This document shows, one piece after another, positions 19,880 through 30,507 of a stretch of 64,000 bases of DNA. How positions within the stretch are numbered: position 1 is the first letter of the stretch; each line of letters starts with the position of its first letter. Source of the stretch: Gemmatimonadota bacterium (GTDB lineage Bacteria; Latescibacterota; UBA2968); assembly GCA_002727195.1 (NCBI GenBank), contig PBWH01000026.1, positions 113,804 through 177,803 of the forward strand, written 5' to 3'. The position numbers and the translations under genes were made by a program. The notes under the pieces were generated by a model. It was not told where the DNA came from, did not search any database, and saw nothing but the letters and a program-made list of their open reading frames with translations.

Positions 19880-20137
19880 AACATCCCTTTCGTTTGTGTG
19901 AAGGGCCCAATAAATGCGATCTCGGGGAGCGGTCAAGCGATGGATATGCCACAACAGGTGAGTTCGGTTTGCTTTTCGGGCGTGGCGACGCATCATGTGA
20001 ACAATCGAATGGGAGGCACCGTGCGGGGAGTTGGACACTGAGATCGAGGCAGGCACTGAAGCAGGCCTATAAACCGTGACCACTGAACTGAAACAGCGGT
20101 CCGATCGGTATCGCAAGCAAGAACATTGGGAGACAGT

Positions 20138-21046
20138 ATGGATTGGGAATTCGAACGCGTCGCGGGCCCCTTCGACTTCACCGAAGGCCCCGTGTGGATG
20201 GGAGACCACCTTCTGTTCACGGACATCCCGAACAGCTGCATCATGCGCTACGACCCCAACACGGGAGCGTGCGACGAGTTCCGTACCGGAACCAACCGAG
20301 CAAACGGGCTGACCCTCGGGAACGACGGCCAGCTCTATGCTTGCGAAGGTGGCGCCAGCAGCCTGGGTGATCACGACGCAGACGCACAGGACGGTCGAAG
20401 GATCACTCTTTATGTGGACGGTCAGGATGCAAAAGTGTTGGCCGATCAGTTCGAGGGCAGCCGGCTCAACAGTCCCAATGACATCGTGGTCGATGCGTCG
20501 GGGCGGATCTGGTTCACCGATCCGAGATACGGGGCCCGAGACGACATGGAATTGGATCACGAGTCGGTCTTCAGACTCGATCCGGATGGCAAGGGCGGGT
20601 ACGGCATCGTGCGCGTAACTTTCGATACCACGCGACCCAATGGCTTGCTCGTCTCGTCTGACGGTCGATCGCTTTACGTCGCCCAGAGCGATCCGGGTCC
20701 CGACGTGAAACGTGAACTCAGGCGCTATCCGATCCAAGACGACGGATCTGTCGGGGAGTACGAGATACCCCACAACTTCTATCCGCACCGTGGAATCGAC
20801 GGGATGCGGTTCGATGAGGACGGGAACATCGTGGCCTCCGCCGGCTGGACCCAAAGCGGTCCCGGACCGATGATCTACGTCCTCTCGCCCGAGGGACGCG
20901 TTCTGGACACGAACCCGATCGAGATCAACCCGACCAACTGCTGTTTCGGGGACGAAGATCTGCAGACCCTTTATGTCACGGCGTCGGATGGGAGTCTCTT
21001 CCGCGCACGTACAGACCGGAAGGGCATGGTTGTCGGGCAGGTTTAG
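20138..21046 (+). CDS. SMP-30/gluconolactonase/LRE family protein
   Basis: FTEGPVWMGDHLLFTDIPNSCIMRYDP, NRANGLTLGNDGQLYACEGG, SRLNSPNDIVVDASGRIWFTDPRYG, RPNGLLVSSDGRSLYVAQSD. Confidence 0.92.
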   Translation: MDWEFERVAGPFDFTEGPVWMGDHLLFTDIPNSCIMRYDPNTGACDEFRTGTNRANGLTLGNDGQLYACEGGASSLGDHDADAQDGRRITLYVDGQDAKVLADQFEGSRLNSPNDIVVDASGRIWFTDPRYGARDDMELDHESVFRLDPDGKGGYGIVRVTFDTTRPNGLLVSSDGRSLYVAQSDPGPDVKRELRRYPIQDDGSVGEYEIPHNFYPHRGIDGMRFDEDGNIVASAGWTQSGPGPMIYVLSPEGRVLDTNPIEINPTNCCFGDEDLQTLYVTASDGSLFRARTDRKGMVVGQV

Positions 21047-21247
21047 TTTAATCGTGTAGCGAAGAGCAGAGTCAGAAGCCTTTACAGCAGAGAACGTTGA
21101 GAACGCAGAGAGAACAAGGGTGCAGGGGCCCTTGCAGGTTCCAAACGTATCTGCACCTAATCAGGTCTGAGGAAACCCTTCAAGGCCCGCACAAATACGT
21201 CCATCCCAGATAGTGGACGCACCTACCCCCCATCACCTGGAGTCACA

Positions 21248-21967
21248 ATGTCTGACGTTGAACTGCTAGAAGAACTGAAGAAGATCGATACACCGACGGT
21301 CACTAATGTCGTGGCGACGTACCCTGGGAACGAGCTCTGTCTGAGTCTCTACAACCCTTGGTCACAGAACTGGTATACGGACAACCGGCTCTCGTGCTGG
21401 TATCCCGAGCTCGGTCCGATGGCCGGTTACGCTGTGACGTGTACCTACAGCGTCCCCGATCCAACATATAATGAGCTCACGTTGATGGACGTGCTGGAGG
21501 CGATGGACAAGCTGCGTAAGCCGTCCATCTTCTGCTTCGAGCAGCGGTTCCCGCCTGAACTGGCGGACAAGGTCGGTCTCTCGGGTGGCAACATGACGTC
21601 GTCGATGCGTGCGTGTGGCGCGATCGGGGCCATCTCGAACGGTCCTTCCCGCGACATCCACGAGATCCGCCCGATGGACTTCCAGTATCTCACACGCGGC
21701 ATCTGCGCCGGTCACGGCCCCCAGGCCATTCAGGGCGTCCAGATCCCGGTCAACATCTCGGGCATGGACGTTGCCCCGGGCGAAATCATCCACATGGATG
21801 AGAACGGGGCCGTCAAATTCCCCGCCGACCGTCTGGAGGAAGTCGTCGCCAACGCTAAAACGCTGCTCGAAAAAGAGGACGACCGGGTCGGCCGGATCCT
21901 TAAGGCAAAGGGCCTCGAGGAGGTCAAAGCCATCATGGCAGGTCACGAGTATGTGAAGAAGGCATAG
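21248..21967 (+). CDS. RraA family protein (4-hydroxy-4-methyl-2-oxoglutarate aldolase-like)
   Basis: DTPTVTNVV, GAIGAISNGPSRDIHEIRPMDFQYLTRGICAGHG, VAPGEIIHMDENGAVKFP. Confidence 0.85.
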   Translation: MSDVELLEELKKIDTPTVTNVVATYPGNELCLSLYNPWSQNWYTDNRLSCWYPELGPMAGYAVTCTYSVPDPTYNELTLMDVLEAMDKLRKPSIFCFEQRFPPELADKVGLSGGNMTSSMRACGAIGAISNGPSRDIHEIRPMDFQYLTRGICAGHGPQAIQGVQIPVNISGMDVAPGEIIHMDENGAVKFPADRLEEVVANAKTLLEKEDDRVGRILKAKGLEEVKAIMAGHEYVKKA

Positions 21968-22048
21968 ACCACAGGGGCGCAATCAAAGAAAGAAGGGCGA
22001 GTCCGTCATGACTCGCCCAATTACGCCAATCGCACATCCCAGCGACGC

Positions 22049-22597
22049 TCAGATCTTCTCAATCGTGTCCTCCACCCGGACCGTCGCTTCCTCGATGACT
22101 TTCACGTATACACCCCTCAACCGGAGATCTTCACGACCTTCCGCGTTGATATAGTCGAGACCCTCCGAACCATAGCGCTGTCTGAACTTGGCGCATCCCG
22201 TGTGTGGAACGTCGGTGACTTCCACGACCGCATCTCCAACGCGGACACGCTGGCCTACCGGCAAGTTTTTCGCGCTCACATCCAGGTCCACGATCAGCTG
22301 ATCACCGGCTAGAGCCCACTTGTCGCGCCCCCCCGACACACACTCGAGCACCTTCACGTTCATCATCGTGATCTGTGTCCGCGGATCAGGCGATCCGTCC
22401 GGCAATTTCATCCTGGTCGTCGCCCGCCAACGATCTCCCTTCACGCCATCGGCCTGGGTCAACTCTGCTTCTTGCAGCTCTTCGCGTTCTTCGGTGACGG
22501 GCCGAATAAAGATGGCCTCGACCGTGCCTCCGACTTTGGTGAATCCGGCATCCACGAGGCCCGCCAACTGTTCCGATACCGTCGTCACATCAGCCAT
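22049..22597 (-). CDS. MOSC domain protein
   Basis: GTVEAIFIRPV...AELTQADGVKGDRW...ITMMNVKVLECVSGG...LAGDQLIVDLDVSAKNLPVGQRVRVGDAVVEVTDVPHTGCAKFRQRYG. Confidence 0.85.
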   Translation of the reverse strand: MADVTTVSEQLAGLVDAGFTKVGGTVEAIFIRPVTEEREELQEAELTQADGVKGDRWRATTRMKLPDGSPDPRTQITMMNVKVLECVSGGRDKWALAGDQLIVDLDVSAKNLPVGQRVRVGDAVVEVTDVPHTGCAKFRQRYGSEGLDYINAEGREDLRLRGVYVKVIEEATVRVEDTIEKI

Positions 22598-22609
22598 ATC
22601 CGCAACCTC

Positions 22610-23440
22610 TCAAATCAGCGTCACGCTACTTCCAGCGTGAACGCAAATAAAATTGTGTTCCTCGTGTTGAAAGATGACCTCGAAACCGTGCTGCTCCAAC
22701 TTGGATCTGAGCCGCGCTGTTTTTCGGTAGCACCGCTTCGGAATATAGGTCAGGTCATTCGCCACGAAGGTGTCCGCGCAAGGGACCGTCTCCTCACGAC
22801 GGGACGGAAAGTTCTCGATCGGCTCACAGTAGTGGTCGGTCTTTGTGTCGTAGAGACAGTCGCCTTCATACAGGTCCTAAACGGTTCCATTCCGGTCGTC
22901 TACGACTTTCTTGTACGGCAAGCGCCTGGACGATTCGTACACAGACGATGTAATCAGGAAGTACCCGTCCGGCTTCAGCCTGGCGCGAACACTGTACACG
23001 ATGCGGCTTCGCTCGTGGTCGAATACCACGTGAGTAGAACAGTACGTGTCGACAATCAGGTCGAATGCGTCGCCTGCGTGGGGGATCTGGGTTGCATCGA
23101 CCTTCTCGAACGTCACGGACAGCCCTTCAGCCTCGGCGATTCGCCTGGATTGGTCGATGGCCTCCGAAATGACTTCCCAACCGGTCGTCGCAAACCCGTG
23201 ACGAGCCAGGTAGAGCGCTCCTGGACCAACAGCGGTCCCGAGCTCCAAAGCGCTAGGATTCGACGTGAGGCAGAGACGAGGAATGACAAGGTCCAAGAAC
23301 TCTCGGGTATCGAATCGGGCAGGTCGGCTCCGCCGTATATGCGGGTGGCCCAGGAATCATAGCCTTCTTCCGCCACGATGCGGTCCAGGCAACCTCCACC
23401 TGGGTGGAGGCTACGCTGATGGAGAGCCTGATTCCGTTCT
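22610..23440 (-). pseudogene. SAM-dependent methyltransferase with in-frame TAG and N-terminal frameshift
   Basis: EEGYDSWATRIYGGADLPD (one frame) / FDTREFLDLVIPRLCLTSNPSALELGTAVGPGALYLARHG...DAFDLIVDTYCSTHVV...YKKVVDDRNGTV*DLYEGDCLYDTKTDHYCEPIENFPSRREETVPCADTFVANDLTYIPKRCYRKTARLRSKLEQHGFEVIFQHEEHNFICVHAGS. Confidence 0.75.
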
Positions 23441-23529
23441 ACAGCACATCGATGGACAACACCACTTCCCAACGGGTCTCGGAAAAGGTAGGGCTCGTCC
23501 AGTTCGCGACCGAGCTACGGGTAAGGTAA
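23362..23529 (+). pseudogene. GNAT acetyltransferase C-terminal remnant
   Basis: AFFRHDAVQATSTWVEATLMESLIPFYSTSMDNTTSQRVSEKVGLVQFATELRVR* resembles a GNAT C-terminal helix-strand (N..SQRVAEKLGL..YATEL). Confidence 0.5.
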
Positions 23530-23681
23530 CCGAACACAGCAGCTCCCAGGTTCGACAGCTACGTGATCGAGAAAAAACCAGGAGCACACATAAAGCGCGG
23601 CTGTATCGTGACTAGTATCACGGGTCGAATCTCCCGACTGACCTACTTTACAGGTATGCATTCCACCGGGAGGATACTACC

Positions 23682-23992
23682 GTGATCAATGTCACTGTCG
23701 TCGAACAGGATCGATGGACACGTCGGGCCCTGAGCCGTCTCCTTGCCCAAGCGAACATTGCCGTTACCACCCACGAGCGCTGGCCGTCCGCACACGACGG
23801 GAGCGAAACAGATGTGATCGTCGCGGGGGCCAGAACCATCGGTGATCATCTCACCCGGACACAACACGCGCACCCAAACGGGCCTGCAGCGCACCCGTGG
23901 TTCTGATCGTGGACAACGAGGCGCAGCAGATGATGTTGTCCAACTGGCGGATCGTCCCCAAGGCGATCGGACAAGCGGCCGGCATAGCCTGA
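23682..23992 (+). pseudogene. Response-regulator receiver-like protein, frameshifted
   Basis: INVTVVEQDRWTRRALSRLLAQANIAVTTHE...DVIVAGARTIGD in one frame, PVVLIVDNEAQQMMLSNWRIVPKAIGQAAGIA* in another. Confidence 0.5.
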
Positions 23993-24137
23993 GTCCGGAA
24001 ATCCACACCCAATCTCCAGACCCCCGATCGTGTCTCACAACCGCTGAGAAGCCGTCCTCCCGGAAACCGTGTAGCCGGGCGTCTGGGGTGAGAAGACGCA
24101 AGCCCGGCCTCTGTCTTCTTACCCGTGGAAGCTACGG

Positions 24138-25949
24138 CTAGGCAGGCAGAAATTCCTCGAACCACGCGAGCGTCCGCCTCGCACAATCCACCCGGTTCTC
24201 TTTGTTCCGAAACCCGTGCCCTTCCCCAGCGTAAACCACCAATCCGGAGGTGACACCCCGGTGCTCCAGAGCGCGGTGGACTACCTTACTCTGCGATAAC
24301 GGACAGATCGGATCCTGATCGCCGTGCATCAGCAGGAGCGGACAGTCGATCTCGTGGAGTATGGAAAAGACATCGGCCCGGGGCGCGACCATATCCATCG
24401 GCCACGCCACGGGAGCGATATACTCGTTCTCGTAGGTAAAGTCTCCGGTATCGAGTGTCATCCAGCGATTGTCGATAAACCCATACAGCGCGACTCCTGT
24501 CTCGAATCGGTCCGTCACGGCGACGGCTCGGATCGTCATGTAGCCGCCATAGGATCCACCGGTGATCCCGACTCGATCGGGATCCGCCACGCCCATCTCA
24601 ACCAGTCGGTCGACACCCGTGACGATGTCGTCAAGATCCTTCTCTCCTTGACACCCGATGTTGGCTCTCAGGAAGTCGTCGCCAAACCCGAGGCTCCCTC
24701 GGAACGCCGGCTCGAACACTCGGTAACCCGCCCGAATCAGGTATCGCAGCCGGATCGCCCCGCTGCGAACCGCCTCGACATCCCCCGCCGGACCCCCGTG
24801 CGCCTTGACGATCAGCGGCGCACCGTCTCGCAATCCATTGGCTTCGTATATCACCCCCCTGATCGATAGCCCGTCAGCCGCCGCCCATTGGACGACCCGG
24901 GTCTTCAGATCCGAGAATGTCTGGTACGCCGACAGGTCGATGTCCGTCTTTCCCACCCGCAGGTATGGAAAACGATCGCAGTCCCCTACCGCGACATAAG
25001 CTGGCCCACTCGTCCCCCTCACGACTTCGTGATCAGCCCCGCCCAGTTTGGCCTCGGTCGACCCATCCAGTTTGACGGCCTCTGTCTCACGATCAACACC
25101 CTCGATGTAGGTGATCCACAGGGTGGATTCATCGATCCAGCCGAAATCTTCTACGTTTCGGCCGTGTCTCGTCAGCCGCGTCGGTTCGGTCTCACCCCAC
25201 GGATGCCACCAAACATCCGTATGCGTGGTGATCGGCCGATCCTGCTCGAAGTTAGCCTGGTAAACGGCACCAGACCCATCAGGGGCCATCCGAATAAACC
25301 AGGCCTTGCCCGCCCCCTCGGTCAGATCGGTGATCTCGCCAGTCGAGAGGTCACACGCTTTGAACTCGCCGCGCATCGCCTCCTCGGGGACGATATTCAG
25401 GGACGTGCGCCAGGCACAGCGCGAACCGTCGGCAGACAGACTGATGTGGGAAGCCCCTTCGGGAATCTCACAAACCGTCCGCCACCCGGTCGAGGGTGCG
25501 TAGGTCTGGAGGGAATCGGTGTAGGGCGGAGGCGGATACAGCTCGGGGCCATCGTGACGGTCCCCCTTGACGATCGCGGCCAGACGAATCCCGTCGTCAC
25601 ACCACGCGACGTCAACTGTCGACGTATCCTCCGGTACCGTCACGACATCCTGAGCGGTCCCCTCACGATCGACCAGCTTGATGGTTCGCTCCACTTGCAC
25701 CAGCATTCTTTCGCCCACCGACCAAGCCTGCTCCAAGTCACCCAGGCCGGGGACGGGCGTTTGGGTTCCGTCCTCAGAAAGCAGGTAGACACAGGTACTG
25801 GCGTCCTTCTCACACTTGCCGTAGACGCAGACGATTGTCCCATCGGTAAGCGCGATCAACTGACAGATGCCGATCGGATCATTCTCGGGGTCGATGTCCC
25901 GTTCCCGCTCTTCTGCGACGGTCAGGTTCGTTTTCAGAGCTCGAATCAC
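24138..25949 (-). CDS. S9 family peptidase (prolyl oligopeptidase)
   Basis: LIVKAHGGPAGD, FRGSLGFGDDF, DRVGITGGSYGGYMTIRAV, CPLLLMHGDQDPICPLSQS, YAGEGHGF; GTG start after AAAGGAGATGTGAAC. Confidence 0.92.
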   Translation of the reverse strand: MIRALKTNLTVAEERERDIDPENDPIGICQLIALTDGTIVCVYGKCEKDASTCVYLLSEDGTQTPVPGLGDLEQAWSVGERMLVQVERTIKLVDREGTAQDVVTVPEDTSTVDVAWCDDGIRLAAIVKGDRHDGPELYPPPPYTDSLQTYAPSTGWRTVCEIPEGASHISLSADGSRCAWRTSLNIVPEEAMRGEFKACDLSTGEITDLTEGAGKAWFIRMAPDGSGAVYQANFEQDRPITTHTDVWWHPWGETEPTRLTRHGRNVEDFGWIDESTLWITYIEGVDRETEAVKLDGSTEAKLGGADHEVVRGTSGPAYVAVGDCDRFPYLRVGKTDIDLSAYQTFSDLKTRVVQWAAADGLSIRGVIYEANGLRDGAPLIVKAHGGPAGDVEAVRSGAIRLRYLIRAGYRVFEPAFRGSLGFGDDFLRANIGCQGEKDLDDIVTGVDRLVEMGVADPDRVGITGGSYGGYMTIRAVAVTDRFETGVALYGFIDNRWMTLDTGDFTYENEYIAPVAWPMDMVAPRADVFSILHEIDCPLLLMHGDQDPICPLSQSKVVHRALEHRGVTSGLVVYAGEGHGFRNKENRVDCARRTLAWFEEFLPA

Positions 25950-26096
25950 GTTCACATCTCCTTTCGGGCCGTATGATAGACGCGCCGCGCACACGGCGCA
26001 ACGCATCCGCCCGCTTCGGCGGCCGTTACCTTGACGATACCGGTCGCAGGGCGTAACATTCGCCCTTGCTCACTGAAACCTTCTACGAGGATCATC

Positions 26097-27548
26097 TTGT
26101 CGACCAATCTGCTGTTTATCACCACCGACCAGCAACGGTGGGACAGCCTGCCCTGTTACGGGCTCGACTTCATGCAGACGCCGCACCTGGACCGTCTCGC
26201 GCGTGAAGGGACCGTCTTCGACAACTGCATCGTTCCATCCCCGGTCTGTGTACCCTGTCGCGCGGCGATCATGAGCGGTCAGTATCCTGCGACCACCGGT
26301 GTATTGGGCAACGGGGACTGGTTGCAATCGGACACCCCGGTGTGGCCGGAAGTCATCGGACGAACCCGCAAAACCGCCGCCATCGGCAAAATGCACTTCA
26401 ATCCGTGGGACTCTCTCCAGGGATTCGACGAGCGCATCATGGCCGAGGACAAGCGGCACATTTACCTCCCGGATCATCACGTACAGTTCCTGGCAGGTCA
26501 TGGGATGGAGCGGCCACATCCGACGACGCTTCCCGGCTACTACGAGACCCTCGGTGCATCGGTCACGCCACGTGATCGCAAGTTCCACGTCGACGGGTAT
26601 GTTGGCGATCAGGCGGTAGCATGGCTGGAGAAGAACGGATCCGAACCGTTCGCCGCGTGGGTCAGTTTCCCTGGACCGCACGACCCGTATGATCCGCCGG
26701 AAGACATGGCCGAGATGTATGCGGACGCGCCGATTCCGGAACCTGTCGGTTCGCCTGAAGAGCTTGCCCGTAAACCGCCCGCACAGCGTTCGCGAGGCTC
26801 CGGCAGCCTGAGCAACTCGATGTTCCGGCTCGATCTTTCGCGGGCGACCACCGAACATTACATGAAGTGGCGCCAGCACTACTATGCGAATATTTCACTG
26901 ATCGACGAGGGCATCGGCAAGATGCTCAAAGCCCTGGAGGACATCGGCGCTCTCGACAACACCTTGATCATCTTTACGAGCGACCACGGGGACGCGCTCG
27001 GCGATCACGGCCTCCCGTTCAAAGGTTTCTTCTACGACTGTATGTCACGCGTGCCGCTGATCATTCGTGGCCCGGGTGTCACGGCAGGACAGCGGGCCTC
27101 GTCGCTCATCAGCACCATCGACCTGGTCCCTCTCTTCTACAGAACGTGCGATACCGATGCTCCCGCGACGCTACAGGGCGAAGATGTGACCCCCGCCCTA
27201 ACCGACGGTACGCACTCGATTCGGGATCACGTGTTCAGCGAGATCGGTGGGCGGATGATGGTCCGAACACAAACGCACAAGTATGCCCACTACTCAGACG
27301 CATCCGCCGAGCTTTACGATTTTGTGGACGACCCCGACGAGATCACCAACCGGGCTGGTGATGCTGGTTACGCGGCGGTCGAAGGCGAGCTCAAATCGAA
27401 ACTGATCGAACACACGATGGCGTGTCAGGCCAACCGGAAGCACGCCGTGTCGGCCCCGCAGTACTGGTTGAGGAACGAACTGGAAGCAGATTACAAGCAG
27501 CAGGTGGAAACAGGCGGTGACTCGAGCTACCGTCCACCCCACCGGTAA
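26097..27548 (+). CDS. Sulfatase
   Basis: NLLFITTDQQRWDSLPCYG, CIVPSPVCVPCRAAIMSGQYPATTG (CxPxR), TSDHGDALGDHGLPFKG. Confidence 0.93.
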   Translation: MSTNLLFITTDQQRWDSLPCYGLDFMQTPHLDRLAREGTVFDNCIVPSPVCVPCRAAIMSGQYPATTGVLGNGDWLQSDTPVWPEVIGRTRKTAAIGKMHFNPWDSLQGFDERIMAEDKRHIYLPDHHVQFLAGHGMERPHPTTLPGYYETLGASVTPRDRKFHVDGYVGDQAVAWLEKNGSEPFAAWVSFPGPHDPYDPPEDMAEMYADAPIPEPVGSPEELARKPPAQRSRGSGSLSNSMFRLDLSRATTEHYMKWRQHYYANISLIDEGIGKMLKALEDIGALDNTLIIFTSDHGDALGDHGLPFKGFFYDCMSRVPLIIRGPGVTAGQRASSLISTIDLVPLFYRTCDTDAPATLQGEDVTPALTDGTHSIRDHVFSEIGGRMMVRTQTHKYAHYSDASAELYDFVDDPDEITNRAGDAGYAAVEGELKSKLIEHTMACQANRKHAVSAPQYWLRNELEADYKQQVETGGDSSYRPPHR

Positions 27549-27562
27549 CCGGAAGGACAGAG

Positions 27563-28696
27563 ATGAAGATCACGGATGTAAAGACCACCCACTTCACAGT
27601 CATCACACGCACGGAGCGCGACACCGACGGACACGGCCATCCCGGGCCGGAGCGCGAGAACACAGCTACGATGCTGCAGATCGACACCGACGAAGGGGTC
27701 AGCGGCTACTGGTTCGGGGCCAACGCCTCGGTCATGGAGACCGTCATCAAGCCCGCCATAGTCGGCAAAGACCCCTTTATGCGTGAAGAGATCTGGCACG
27801 ACCTGAACGAACGGCAGCGCCTGAACATGGGTGTCATGTCAGACAAAGTGCTCTGCTCGGTCGACCTGGCCCTGTGGGATCTCGCCGGACGCGCCCTGGA
27901 CATCCCGTGCTACAAGATGATCGGTGGCTACCGGGACAAAGTGCCCGCATACGCCAGCACCATGTGCGGTGACGACCTCGAAAACGGTTTAGCCACCCCC
28001 GAGGACTACGCCCGATTCGCCGAGTGGGCCATGAAGCGCGGTTACCCGGCTTTCAAACTTCACACGTGGCAGCCCCCGTACGAAGGGGCCCCAAGCGTCA
28101 AGAACGACCTAGGAGCGTGTGCGGCTGTGCGGGATGTAGTTGGTCCAGACGTGCCCTGCATGCTCGATCCTTATCACTACTACGATCGAGAAGCCGCCCT
28201 CGCACTGGCCAGGGGATTGGAGGAGCTGGACTACTACTGGATGGAAGAGCCAATGGATGAACACAGCATGTCATCCTACATCTGGCTGACCGAGAACACC
28301 TCTCTGGCCATCTGCGGACCTGAGACGTGCGAAGGTAAGATGTATGTACGGGCGGAATGGATCAAAGCCGGTGCGTGTGACATCAGCCGGTGTGGGGTTG
28401 GCGATGTCGGCGGTCTGACGCCCCTGCTCAAGACGATCCACCTGTGCGAATCCTACAACATGCGATGCGAGATCCACGGAGGTGGGTTCGGCAATCTGAC
28501 TGCCTTGTGTGCGATGAAGAACGGCGAGTTCTACGAGCGTGGCCTGCTCCACCCGTTCCTCGACCACGACCGGCCGGCCGAGTATCTGCACGAAGTGGCC
28601 GACCCGATGGACGAACAGGGATTCGTGCACATCTCACAGTTGCCTGGGCTGGGGATGAACATCAACTTCGACTACATCGAGAAGAACAAAGTCTGA
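27563..28696 (+). CDS. Mandelate racemase/muconate lactonizing (enolase superfamily) enzyme
   Basis: SVDLALWDLAGRALDIPCYKMIGG, FKLHTWQ, CMLDPYHYYD, YYWMEEPMDE, AICGPETCEG, MRCEIHGGGFGNL. Confidence 0.92.
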   Translation: MKITDVKTTHFTVITRTERDTDGHGHPGPERENTATMLQIDTDEGVSGYWFGANASVMETVIKPAIVGKDPFMREEIWHDLNERQRLNMGVMSDKVLCSVDLALWDLAGRALDIPCYKMIGGYRDKVPAYASTMCGDDLENGLATPEDYARFAEWAMKRGYPAFKLHTWQPPYEGAPSVKNDLGACAAVRDVVGPDVPCMLDPYHYYDREAALALARGLEELDYYWMEEPMDEHSMSSYIWLTENTSLAICGPETCEGKMYVRAEWIKAGACDISRCGVGDVGGLTPLLKTIHLCESYNMRCEIHGGGFGNLTALCAMKNGEFYERGLLHPFLDHDRPAEYLHEVADPMDEQGFVHISQLPGLGMNINFDYIEKNKV

Positions 28697-28838
28697 TCTT
28701 GAAACACAAAAAGCACGAAGACACGGAGGTGAACCGGGCCGGGGTCGATCAATCGCACCCCGGCTCAGTTCGTCCCACCAGCCCTTGGATGACGACATCG
28801 GTTCTGAGCCCCTGCCATCCCTTCTCGGGTATCAACTT

Positions 28839-29582
28839 GTGACGGATGAATGCACCCAACATAACGCGAACGCCTGGAACGGAATCGCCGAGATCAATTA
28901 CAAGCGCACGCAGCCAGCAAGCTACTTTTCCGAAGGGAACCTCAGGCTGAACCCGTTGCTGGTCGAGACGGCGGGAGACCTAACCGGCAAGGCCCTCATC
29001 CAGTTTCAGTGCTCGACGGGTGAAGAGACAATCTCGTGGGCCATCCTCGGGGAGACGGCTACAGGGCTCGACATCAGCGACATCCAGGTCGGGCTGGCGA
29101 GAGAAAAGGCCAAAGAAGCCGGCGTCGATGCGACCTTCGTTCACGGCGATGTCATGGTATTGCCAGACGAGATCGCAAACGGTCGACTCGCATCCCTCGA
29201 TTTTCGTCTGGATCGCCGTTCTCGGCGGCGTTTACCTGAGTAAGCTCGGCATCCGTTCGCTACGCCATTCCCACGTCCCGGTATCCCGTCGATCGGAGCC
29301 TTACGCCCGAGGACTGCTGACCAGCCTGACGAATCCCAGGGCCTTTCTCTTCTTCATCGCCCTGTTCACGACGATTTCCCCACCGAGCTACCGCCGGCCG
29401 TAGGCTGGACCGCGGTCGCCGTGGTCACCCTCAACTCCTCCTCTTTTCACGCGCTGCTCGCCCTGTTCTTCTCAACGGCCCCCCAGGAGGCCTATCATAG
29501 GGCCGGACCGTGGATCGACCGAGGGGCCGGCGTTCTCTTCCTGACCATCGGTCTCTGGATCGTCTACACCTCTTTGAGCTGA
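28839..29582 (+). pseudogene. Chimeric remnant: methyltransferase N-terminus joined to LysE/RhtB transporter C-terminus
   Basis: NAWNGIAEINYKRTQPASYF...GKALIQFQCSTGEETISWAILG..ATGLDISDIQVGLAREKAKEAGVDATFVHGDVMVLPDEIANG then FVWIAVLGGVYLSKLGIRSLR...ARGLLTSLTNPRAFLFFIALF, frameshift, WTAVAVVTLNSSSFHALLALFFS...GVLFLTIGLWIVYTSLS*. Confidence 0.75.
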
Positions 29583-29583
29583 C

Positions 29584-30507
29584 ATGGCACGACTCACGAC
29601 ACGCAGGAACCGGATTCTGCTGGGATGCGACCCTATTGACATGTGGGGCATCCGTACCGCCAGCGGCACGATGGATCAGGCGCAGACGGACCACCTAATC
29701 GACCAGCTCGACGCCTACCCGTCTCACGGCGTGAACGCACTCGCCGTCTACTACGCGGGATGCAGCGGCGGCTACTACGACCCGTTTTCACCGGACGGAG
29801 AGACGATCGACGAAGGCCATGCCGATCGGATGCGCCAGATTGCGTCAGCCTGTGAGGAACGGGATATGGTACTCGTTGCAGGGATCTTCTATCAGCGAGC
29901 TCCCCTGGGTCTGCAAGATCGCGGCGCAATGGAGGCAGCCGTTCGATCGGTCACGGATTCGCTGCGAGGCTGCCCGAACGTCATCATCAACATTGCCAAC
30001 GAGCAGAACTCGAAGAACTGGCAGAGACACGCCCACATCATCGATATGCGTGAGCCCGAAGCCATCACCGCGCTCTGCGGGATCGTACGCGAAACCGATC
30101 CGGACCGAATCGTGGGCTGTGGTGGGTATGATCACGAGAAGAACATCCAGATCGGGCTCTCGGACACCGTCGACATGCTTCTGTTCGACACCTGTAACGA
30201 TGAGCGCTCCGCGAAGCTTCACGATCGGTTCGTGGCTACCGGCATCGAAAAGCCTTTGGTGAACGTGGAACTGTTCGATGCCTGGACTAAAACCGAGACC
30301 GCGGGAGTTTACCCGGAGAAGATGAAGGCGTCTTTCCGGCGCGAGGTGGAGGCCGCGGTGGCACTTACCGGCCTCTCGGTCTTCTTTCACTCGAATTCGT
30401 GGTGTCAGGATGACGGGAACCGTTATGATCTAGCCGGACAGGGCGCCCCATCAGATCCCGGCATCCGGTGGTATTTCGAGCACGTCGCCAAGGCAAAGGG
30501 CATATGA
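29584..30507 (+). CDS. Putative glycoside-hydrolase-like TIM-barrel protein
   Basis: NVIINIANEQNSKNWQRHAHIIDM (NE pair), LLFDTCNDE, KPLVNVELFDAW resemble a cellulase-like GH clan A layout. Confidence 0.55.
   Translation: MARLTTRRNRILLGCDPIDMWGIRTASGTMDQAQTDHLIDQLDAYPSHGVNALAVYYAGCSGGYYDPFSPDGETIDEGHADRMRQIASACEERDMVLVAGIFYQRAPLGLQDRGAMEAAVRSVTDSLRGCPNVIINIANEQNSKNWQRHAHIIDMREPEAITALCGIVRETDPDRIVGCGGYDHEKNIQIGLSDTVDMLLFDTCNDERSAKLHDRFVATGIEKPLVNVELFDAWTKTETAGVYPEKMKASFRREVEAAVALTGLSVFFHSNSWCQDDGNRYDLAGQGAPSDPGIRWYFEHVAKAKGI

Noticed and set aside
19049-20041. 330-aa plus-strand ORF
   Set aside because: Antisense of the Ldh2-type dehydrogenase; low-complexity, no family features.
19882-20854. 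Extension of the Ldh2-type ORF to 677 aa
   Set aside because: The extra N-terminal part is antisense to the well-supported SMP-30 gene at 20138-21046; a GTG start at 19879 gives a normal-length protein.
24888-25976. 362-aa plus-strand ORF
   Set aside because: Antisense of the S9 peptidase gene.
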